The position numbers were made by a program, and so were the translations under genes. This document shows, piece after piece, positions 1-4,784 of a stretch of 5,949 bases of DNA. A model generated the notes under the pieces. That model was given only the letters and a program-made list of their open reading frames with translations. It did not search any database and was not told the origin of the DNA. This DNA comes from Chloroflexota bacterium. GTDB lineage: Bacteria > Chloroflexota > Dormibacteria > Dormibacterales > Dormibacteraceae. The DNA is taken from assembly GCA_003446775.1 (NCBI GenBank), contig DMCH01000097.1, positions 17,006 through 22,954 of the forward strand, read 5' to 3'. How positions within the stretch are numbered: position 1 is the stretch's first letter; the number at the start of each line of letters is the position of its first letter.

Positions 1-1037
1 ACGTGCTTCCAGTTGTAGGCGCCGGTCGACAGCAGGCAAGCGCACGCCTGAAATGCGCCGAACGTGCCCACATAAGCACCCTCGTCCAGATATTGCGTGA
101 CCTTCAGTGCGACGAGCGTGCCGTCTTTCTTCGCCCCCGCCTCTACGTCGAAGTACTGTCCGCGACCGTGCGTGGTGGTCTGGAGTGACTCGGTGCGCGA
201 TTCGATCCATTTCACCGGGCGGCCGCTGAGCTTGGCCGCGGCCGGCACGAGGTAGTCCTCTGAATACGGGCTGATCTTGCTGCCGAAGCCTCCGCCCACG
301 TCGGGCGAGATGACGCGAATCCTCGTTTCGGGAATCCCCAAAGCGCCGGCCAGGAACAGCCGGATGAAGTGCGGGTTCTGGCTCGACATCCAGATGGTCA
401 TGCTCTGGTCGGGTCTCGAATACTCAGCCAGCACGCCGCGCGTCTCCATCGGCGTCGGCGCCAGTCGCTGCTGAAGGATGCGCTGCTTGACGACGACGTC
501 CGCGCTCTTCATCACGGATTCGTCCTCAGGGATGTAAGTGAGGTCCCAACCGAGGTTGTCCGGCGCGCCGCTGTGCGTCTTCGGCGAATTGGCCTCGAGA
601 GCCTTTTCCAGGTCCATCACTGCAGGCAGGAGCTCGTAGTCGACGTCGACGAGGTTGGACGCGTCCGCAGCCTGGTATTTCGACTCAGCTAGCACCACGG
701 CGACTGGCTCGCCCTGGTAAACGACCTCCTTCTCCGCGATCGGAAAGCGTGGCGGAACCTGCTTCTTGTCAGCGACGAACGCAGGCGCTGCAGGCATCGT
801 GCCCGCGACCACCTTGACAAAATCCTTGTGCGTGTAGACAGCCACCACGCCTGGCGCCTTGCTCGCCGCGGTGACGTCGATGCTCTTGATGCGGGCGTGG
901 GCATGCGGGCTGCGGACGACCGACAAGTAGACGGTCCCGGGCCGGGTGAAGTCGTCTATGTAGCGGCCCTCGCCGCTGACCAGCCGCGGGTCCTCGCGGC
1001 GGTGGATCTTGGCTCCGATCATCGTTGTGATGGCCAT
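1..1037 (-). CDS. coxL: CoxL-type molybdopterin hydroxylase large subunit, N-terminal part (cut by left edge)
   Basis: This is the first 345 residues of a xanthine-oxidase-family large subunit (usual length about 780-810), open with no stop to the window edge. It would hold the Mo-MCD cofactor and oxidise CO or another small substrate, passing electrons to the CoxS-type subunit. The sequence shows the N-terminal family pattern RREDPRLVSGEGRYIDD (residues 13-29), the a/b hammerhead stretch VVYQGEPVAVVLAESKYQA (105-123), SSQNPH with Gln220 near where the family contacts Mo, and the cofactor loop DVGGGFGSK (246-254). The ATG at 1037 is supported by a GGGAGGAG Shine-Dalgarno 8 nt upstream and lies 4 nt after the coxS stop, so the pair is co-transcribed. 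The diagnostic active-site loop (Cys-containing AYxCSFR in form I, AYRGAGR in form II) should fall a few tens of residues beyond the edge. Family assignment is firm. CO as substrate is an inference. Confidence 0.93.
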   Translation of the reverse strand, partial: MAITTMIGAKIHRREDPRLVSGEGRYIDDFTRPGTVYLSVVRSPHAHARIKSIDVTAASKAPGVVAVYTHKDFVKVVAGTMPAAPAFVADKKQVPPRFPIAEKEVVYQGEPVAVVLAESKYQAADASNLVDVDYELLPAVMDLEKALEANSPKTHSGAPDNLGWDLTYIPEDESVMKSADVVVKQRILQQRLAPTPMETRGVLAEYSRPDQSMTIWMSSQNPHFIRLFLAGALGIPETRIRVISPDVGGGFGSKISPYSEDYLVPAAAKLSGRPVKWIESRTESLQTTTHGRGQYFDVEAGAKKDGTLVALKVTQYLDEGAYVGTFGAFQACACLLSTGAYNWKH

Positions 1038-1041
1038 CGCT

Positions 1042-1554
1042 TCAGCTCCTCCCAGCCACGGACTTCTCACTCGGACGGGCGGCGGTCCCACCCATGGTCT
1101 TGGCGGCCGACCGCACCGACTTGATGATGTTCACGTAGCCCGTGCAGCGACAGAGGTTGCCCTCGAGGCCCTTGCGGATCTCGTCATCGGTCGGGCTCGG
1201 GTTCTCCGACAGCAGATAAGCGGCGGCCATGATCATTCCCGGCGTGCAGTAGCCGCACTGGAGGCCGTGCTCGTCCCAGAACGCCTGCTGCAGCGGGTGG
1301 AGCTCGCCGTCCTTGGCCATGCCCTCGATCGTGGTGAGGCTCTTGCCTTCGGCCTGGACCGTGAACATCGTGCAGCTCTTCACAGCCTTGCCGTCGACGA
1401 GGATCGTGCAGGCCCCGCACTGACTGGTGTCACATCCGACATGGGTGCCCGTGAGGCCGGCGACGTCCCGGATGTAGTGCACGAGCAGGAGCCTGGGCTC
1501 GACCTCATCCTCGTGCCGGCGGCCGTTGATGGTAGTGGCGACCTTGTGCTTCAT
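1042..1554 (-). CDS. coxS: CoxS-type [2Fe-2S] small subunit of molybdenum hydroxylase
   Basis: A 170-residue iron-sulfur subunit, the usual length for CoxS, which relays electrons from the Mo centre of CoxL to the FAD subunit. All eight cluster cysteines are present. Cys41, Cys46, Cys49 and Cys61 (GCDTSQCGAC, then KSC) form the N-terminal plant-ferredoxin-type cluster. Cys100, Cys103, Cys135 and Cys137 (CGYCTPGM and CRCTGY) form the C-terminal four-helix cluster. The ATG at 1554 is chosen because GGGAGG lies 6 nt upstream and the protein then begins MKHKVATTING, as in the family. An in-frame extension to about 1656 adds 34 residues without family character. The gene leads the coxS-coxL operon. 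No coxM precedes it, so the order starts with S, as in S-L-M (form II-like) loci rather than M-S-L. Its stop is 4 nt before the coxL start. Confidence 0.96.
   Translation of the reverse strand: MKHKVATTINGRRHEDEVEPRLLLVHYIRDVAGLTGTHVGCDTSQCGACTILVDGKAVKSCTMFTVQAEGKSLTTIEGMAKDGELHPLQQAFWDEHGLQCGYCTPGMIMAAAYLLSENPSPTDDEIRKGLEGNLCRCTGYVNIIKSVRSAAKTMGGTAARPSEKSVAGRS
1046..1053 (-). promoter_or_regulatory. Ribosome binding site of coxL
   Basis: GGGAGGAG on the minus strand, 8 nt before the coxL ATG. It lies inside the last codons of coxS, which supports translational coupling of the two subunits and fixes the coxL start. Confidence 0.75.
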
Positions 1555-1560
1555 ACGGTT

Positions 1561-1566
1561 CCTCCC
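1561..1566 (-). promoter_or_regulatory. Ribosome binding site of coxS
   Basis: GGGAGG on the minus strand, 6 nt before ATG 1554. It decides the coxS start against the longer open frame that reaches into coxG. Confidence 0.75.
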
Positions 1567-1578
1567 AACCCTGGTGAG

Positions 1579-1593
1579 GGCGCTTGACGCGCC
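1579..1593. repeat. Small inverted repeat in the cox control region (possible operator)
   Basis: GGCGC-TTGAC-GCGCC: perfect 5-bp arms around a 5-nt centre, located 25 nt upstream of the coxS ATG. It could bind a dimeric regulator. In DNA this GC-rich such a short repeat can arise by chance, and no regulator gene is visible in the window. Confidence 0.25.
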
Positions 1594-1650
1594 GGGGCAA
1601 CAAAAGCTTGCCGAACTGTCTCCTGTAATTGCGCTACTTTTACCGCGGAA

Positions 1651-2265
1651 TTGCAACTAGAAAATTCCTTCCCCGTGGCGGCGCCTCCCGAGCGGGTGTT
1701 CGCTTACCTCCTGGACGTGAACAAAGTCGCCGGCTGCGTGCCTGGCGCTGAGCTCTCGGAAGTCGTCGACCCGAGCACCTTCAAAGGCAAGGTCAAGATC
1801 AAGGTCGGTCCGGTCACGGTCGCGTACAGCGGCACGGCTCGAATCGTCGACCGCGACGACAGCACCCACTCCGCGTCGATCGAGGCGGAGGGGCGCGAGA
1901 CAACGGGGCCCGGATCCGCGCGCGCGACGGCTCACATGAGCGTGGTGCCCGATGGCGCGGGCTCCACGGTCAAGATCGTCACCGATTACAACGTGGCGGG
2001 TCGGGTCGCCCAATTCGGACGCGGCGTCATGGAGGACGTGTCACGCCGGCTGGTCGGAGAGATGGCGGCTTGCATCGCGGCCAACATCGAGGCTGGTGAG
2101 CCCCACTCGGCAACGACTGCCGACGCGAACTCGGGGGACGGGCCGGGAGCCGCGACCCCGTCAACATCGCGCGCGCCGGCGACGGTGAAACCTGTTAACG
2201 CGTTCGGGCTGCTCTTCTCGGTTCTGTGGGCCCGGCTGCGCGGGCTCTTCGGGAGTAAGCGCTAG
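1651..2265 (+). CDS. coxG: CoxG-type SRPBCC protein with hydrophobic C-terminal tail
   Basis: A 204-residue protein with an SRPBCC (START-like hydrophobic-pocket) fold over residues 1-148, a polar Ala/Pro/Thr linker (149-181) and a hydrophobic amphipathic tail (182-200, AFGLLFSVLWARLRGLF) ending in GSKR. Family hallmarks are ENSFPVAAPPERVFAYLLD (4-22), CVPGAEL (29-35), YSGTARI (59-65), GRETTGPGSA (81-90) and VAGRVAQFGRGVMEDVSRR (115-133). CoxG is known as the partner that binds CO dehydrogenase to the membrane and mediates its contact with quinone. The tail here fits membrane attachment. The start is the TTG at 1651: no ATG or GTG lies between it and the upstream in-frame stop (1585), and a GTG at 1675 would cut into the conserved ENSF segment. 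No good Shine-Dalgarno is seen. It is divergent from coxS-coxL and convergent with the next gene. Confidence 0.9.
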   Translation: MQLENSFPVAAPPERVFAYLLDVNKVAGCVPGAELSEVVDPSTFKGKVKIKVGPVTVAYSGTARIVDRDDSTHSASIEAEGRETTGPGSARATAHMSVVPDGAGSTVKIVTDYNVAGRVAQFGRGVMEDVSRRLVGEMAACIAANIEAGEPHSATTADANSGDGPGAATPSTSRAPATVKPVNAFGLLFSVLWARLRGLFGSKR

Positions 2266-2274
2266 AAGGCTAGC
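2261..2274. repeat. Palindrome spanning both convergent stop codons
   Basis: GCTAG-AAGG-CTAGC: perfect 5-bp arms with a 4-nt loop. The left arm contains the coxG TAG stop and the right arm contains, on the other strand, the TAG stop of the 2270-2779 gene. The hairpin is symmetric between the two convergent genes but short and lacks a T-run, so a role as a bidirectional terminator is only a possibility. Confidence 0.3.
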
Positions 2275-2779
2275 CCAGGTAGAGCGCCATCATCAGGTCG
2301 CGGTTGACCCAGATGGCCGGCTGCGTCCAGCTCTTGCCGGCGGTCCCGATGACGACCACCGTGACGTCCACCATGGGAAAGAACCGGCTCTTCATGAGGA
2401 CTTCGGAGTGCATCTTCTGGTCTGAAAGCTTCGGGAATTCCGCCGCCCCGGTGACCATGAAGCTGGTCCCCTGGAACATCACGAATCGCCGGATGACCTC
2501 GGGCTGGTCGGGCAGCGGAGGCTCCGCGTCAATTGTGCGGATGCCACACACAGCCATCTTGTTGAAGGTGCCCTCCGGCACGCCGTTCAGTGGCACCGCG
2601 CCCGGCATCAACGGCTCCGCGCTCACGTTGCGAAGGTGGAACAGCGACTCTGAATCGTTCATCGTCTCTCGCAACCGGCCGCGAACCTGCATCTCAGCGG
2701 TGATGCGCTGGTATGCCGTCAGGACGTCGACCTTGACCCACGCGATGCTCGGGCCGACCGAGCCCATCGGTTGAGACAT
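2270..2779 (-). CDS. Conserved-looking hypothetical protein with two related beta-rich halves
   Basis: I do not recognise this 169-residue protein with confidence. It has no signal peptide, membrane segment or Cys/His metal motif (one Cys, residue 78). It appears to be built from two similar units. Unit 1 runs over about residues 28-84 and unit 2 over about 106-164. Each has a V-x-G element (32-34; 109-111), a SExL...R strand (43-50; 125-132) and an aromatic-xxx-A-(V/I)-xxx-R strand (72-81; 151-160). The second unit ends in AIWVNRDLM, a strand pattern common in small beta-barrel domains. This frame is preferred over the opposite-strand frame because of its regular strand alternation and standard start. 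The ATG at 2779 has no Shine-Dalgarno, but a TATCCT box ends 6 nt upstream, fitting a leaderless mRNA. Function unknown. Confidence 0.75.
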   Translation of the reverse strand: MSQPMGSVGPSIAWVKVDVLTAYQRITAEMQVRGRLRETMNDSESLFHLRNVSAEPLMPGAVPLNGVPEGTFNKMAVCGIRTIDAEPPLPDQPEVIRRFVMFQGTSFMVTGAAEFPKLSDQKMHSEVLMKSRFFPMVDVTVVVIGTAGKSWTQPAIWVNRDLMMALYLG

Positions 2780-2785
2780 GCCCGG

Positions 2786-2791
2786 AGGATA
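2786..2791 (-). promoter_or_regulatory. Putative -10 box for leaderless transcription of the 2270-2779 gene
   Basis: TATCCT on the minus strand (TANNNT pattern) ends 6 nt before the A of ATG 2779, the spacing expected when transcription begins at the start codon. No clear -35 is seen. Only 38 bp separate this start from the divergent amidase start. Confidence 0.4.
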
Positions 2792-2804
2792 ACTCCCCGG
2801 CTGC

Positions 2805-2810
2805 CAGAAT
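2805..2810 (+). promoter_or_regulatory. Putative -10 box for leaderless transcription of the amidase operon
   Basis: CAGAAT ends 7 nt before the A of ATG 2818 and resembles TANNNT apart from its first base. The only purine-rich SD-like string, GGAGG at 2784-2788, is 29 nt from the start and too far to serve. No convincing -35 lies at the expected distance. Confidence 0.35.
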
Positions 2811-2817
2811 TGCCCCG

Positions 2818-3966
2818 ATGGACCTCGCCAAGGCGCGCCGGCGTATAGGCGAGCGCGCGGACCTCAACGCCTTCATCTCCATCTCCGCCGAGACGGGGAG
2901 CGGCACCGTAGTTGCGGTGAAGGACCTGGTCGACGTGGCTGGAATGGTCACGACGGCGGGCGGGATCATCCTCCCCGACGTGCCCGCTGCTGATGATGCG
3001 CCTGTGGTCAAGAGCATTCGCGCCCATGGCTGCGTGGTCGTCGGCAAAGCCAACCTGCACGAGTTCGCATACGGGGTGACGAGCGTCAATCCGCACTACG
3101 GAGCCGTGCGCAATCCGCACGACCCGAGCCGGGTCGCGGGCGGCTCGTCGGGCGGGTCCGCGGTGGCGGTGGCGGCGGGCATGTGCGATTGGGCGATCGG
3201 AAGCGACACGGGCGGCTCGATCCGCGTCCCTGCGTCCCTGTGCGGCGTCGTTGGTTTCAAGCCTGCGCTGGGGAGCATCGACACGGCCGGCGTCATCCCC
3301 TTGAGCCACTCGCTGGACACGCTCGGGCCGATGGCGCCCGACGTCGCCACGGCGGCGGCTGCCTATTCGATGATGACGGGCGAATCGATTGCATTGGCGC
3401 CAGTTCGCGCTCCACGGCTGGGGGTGCCGGCCGGATGGGTCTCCGGCCTGGACGCGGAGACGGCTCGGGCGTGGGCCCTGGTCTCGGACGGGATTCCCGA
3501 GGTGGATTTTCCTGCCCGCAAGGAGCTATTCGACGTCGGGCTGACGATCCTGCTCGTCGAGGCCGCCGCCTACCACCGTCGGTGGGCGGCGGAATGCCCG
3601 GAGAAATACGGCGCGGACGTGATCGGCCATATCAGGCGAGGCCTCGAGGTTCTGGCCGTCGATTTCGAAGCAGCGCTGCTGGCATTGCCGCGCCTGCGCG
3701 AACAGGCTCAGCAGGCGATGGAAAACATCGACGCCCTTGTGCTTCCCGCCACGGCCATCGTCGCGCCCGCGATCAGCGCCGGCAGCGAGGTGCGCGAGCC
3801 CCTGGCGCGATTCACACGTCCGTTCAACACGACCGGGCAGCCGGTGGTGGCGCTCCCGGCGCCGGCGTCGGGACTGCCGGTCGGCATCCAGGTCGTCGGC
3901 CGGAGCAATGCCGAAACGCTGGCGATCGCGGCCTGGCTCGAGCGTGAGTGGAGGCGACAGGCATGA
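2818..3966 (+). CDS. Amidase-signature (AS) family amidase, short form
   Basis: This 382-residue hydrolase belongs to the AS family, which cleaves carboxamide bonds with a Ser-cisSer-Lys triad. The triad is visible: Lys35 (VAVKDLVDV), cis-Ser110 in AGGSSGGSAVAVAAG (107-121) and nucleophile Ser134 in GSDTGGSIRVPAS (128-140). The 24-residue gap between the two serines matches family enzymes. The C-terminal signature FTRPFNTTGQP (332-342) and GIQVVGR (356-362) is intact. It is shorter than usual (about 450-500), with a brief N-terminus and a compact middle. Its HYGAVRNP, RVPASLCG and HSLDTLGPMA stretches recall the short plant AMI1 (indole-acetamide hydrolase) type. It is not accompanied by gatB or gatC, so a tRNA amidotransferase role is unlikely. 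Substrate unknown. It is the first gene of the operon, and its stop overlaps the methyltransferase start as ATGA. Confidence 0.93.
   Translation: MDLAKARRRIGERADLNAFISISAETGSGTVVAVKDLVDVAGMVTTAGGIILPDVPAADDAPVVKSIRAHGCVVVGKANLHEFAYGVTSVNPHYGAVRNPHDPSRVAGGSSGGSAVAVAAGMCDWAIGSDTGGSIRVPASLCGVVGFKPALGSIDTAGVIPLSHSLDTLGPMAPDVATAAAAYSMMTGESIALAPVRAPRLGVPAGWVSGLDAETARAWALVSDGIPEVDFPARKELFDVGLTILLVEAAAYHRRWAAECPEKYGADVIGHIRRGLEVLAVDFEAALLALPRLREQAQQAMENIDALVLPATAIVAPAISAGSEVREPLARFTRPFNTTGQPVVALPAPASGLPVGIQVVGRSNAETLAIAAWLEREWRRQA
3950..3954 (+). promoter_or_regulatory. Ribosome binding site of the methyltransferase
   Basis: GGAGG 8 nt before ATG 3963, inside the amidase C-terminus. It favours ATG 3963 over the in-frame GTG at 3948, which overlaps the site itself. 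Confidence 0.65.
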
Positions 3967-4784
3967 AGTCGAAGGACTTCTTCCCCGCCGTCTTCAGCCG
4001 CCATGCCGAGGCCTACCAACGACGCCTCGAGGACATCATGGCTCGCGGCGAAGCACGAGGACGTTTGCGCGTGATCGAGCTGGCTGCGCCGAAGCCCGGC
4101 ATGCAAGTGCTCGACCTCGCGTGCGGCCCCGGCAACTTGAGCAGGCTGCTGGCGGCGATGGTGGCGCCGCGGGGCGAGGTGGTCGGTGTCGACCTTGCCC
4201 CAGGAATGATCGAGCTCGCTCGCCGGGCGGGAATCCCGAGCGCGCGGTTCGAGGTCATGGACATCGAGCGGCTGACTTTTGCCGACGCCACTTTCGACGT
4301 GGCCGTTTGCGGTCATGGATTGCAGTTCGCCCCCGATCTCCCGCGCGCCCTGCGCGAGGCGCGCCGGGTGCTGAAGGCCGGGGGCCGCCTGGCGGCGAGC
4401 GTGCCAGTATCGCCGGTCAGGGACTGCGTCTGGGGGTTGCTCGACGACGCGATCGACCGCCGCCTGCCGCCCGCGCCCAAAGTGGTTGACGAGGGGCCGA
4501 CGCGGCAGACCGTCCGCGATCCGCAGGCCTTCCGCCAGGCGGCCGTTGATGCCGGATTCGCCTCAGCCAACGTTGAACAGGTCGAGGAGATAGTGCATTG
4601 GGAGTCGGCGGAGCACCTTGTGTCGATGTTCATGGGCTGGTGGGACTGCGCCTGGCGCATGGAGACCGTGGCCCCGGACGGGCGCGACGCCCTGAAAGCG
4701 GACGCGATCGCGACGTTGAAGCGCGAACACCCGGGCACGATCACCACCACCGGGCGCAACCTCGTCCTCATCGCGCAGTCGTGA
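3963..4784 (+). CDS. Class I SAM-dependent methyltransferase
   Basis: A 273-residue cytoplasmic methyltransferase with a complete Rossmann SAM-binding core. Motif I is VLDLACGPGNLSRLL (49-63). The ribose-binding acidic residue is Asp78 in VVGVDLAPGM. The MDIERLTFADATFDVAVCG stretch (99-117) carries the adenine-side acidic residue and motif II. The post-core strand is LKAGGRLA (137-144). The N-terminal FFPAVFSRHAEAYQRRL (6-22) is the cap seen in UbiE/MenG-like and small-molecule methyltransferases. The variable C-terminal half (150-265, Trp-rich around GWWDCAW) presumably forms the acceptor site and gives no substrate clue. The ATG at 3963 overlaps the amidase stop (ATGA), and its own TGA overlaps the next start (GTGA), so translation of the three genes is coupled. 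Methyl acceptor unknown. Confidence 0.92.
   Translation: MKSKDFFPAVFSRHAEAYQRRLEDIMARGEARGRLRVIELAAPKPGMQVLDLACGPGNLSRLLAAMVAPRGEVVGVDLAPGMIELARRAGIPSARFEVMDIERLTFADATFDVAVCGHGLQFAPDLPRALREARRVLKAGGRLAASVPVSPVRDCVWGLLDDAIDRRLPPAPKVVDEGPTRQTVRDPQAFRQAAVDAGFASANVEQVEEIVHWESAEHLVSMFMGWWDCAWRMETVAPDGRDALKADAIATLKREHPGTITTTGRNLVLIAQS

Larger units (their letters stand above)
1555..1650 (+). promoter_or_regulatory. Divergent control region between coxS and coxG
   Basis: These 96 bp separate the start codons of coxS (minus) and coxG (plus), so they must hold both promoters or a shared one. The region is AT-richer than its flanks around 1601-1640 (CAAAAGC, TGTAATTG, CTACTTTTA). I could not place a convincing -35/-10 pair for either direction. 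A perfect 5-bp inverted repeat lies at 1579-1593. Inferred role: coordinated expression of the dehydrogenase subunits and CoxG. Confidence 0.5.

Noticed and set aside
1009..1587. Plus-strand open frame opposite coxS
   Set aside because: It is the antisense of coxS, whose eight cluster cysteines make the minus strand unambiguous.
1555..1656. Longer coxS reading frame with a start near 1656
   Set aside because: The extra 34 residues lack family character and overlap the coxG start; ATG 1554 has a good ribosome site and the canonical CoxS N-terminus.
2304..2774. Plus-strand open frame opposite the unknown 169-residue gene
   Set aside because: Its composition (Ser/Thr/Met/Trp-rich, no regular secondary pattern) looks like a shadow; the minus-strand frame shows internal repeat structure and tight convergent spacing.
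3183..3947. Long Arg/Gly-rich frame within the amidase
   Set aside because: It is a GC-rich out-of-frame shadow of the amidase catalytic region.
3948..3962. GTG 3948 as start of the methyltransferase
   Set aside because: It overlaps the GGAGG ribosome site that serves ATG 3963, and the ATGA stop/start overlap with the amidase is the standard coupled arrangement.
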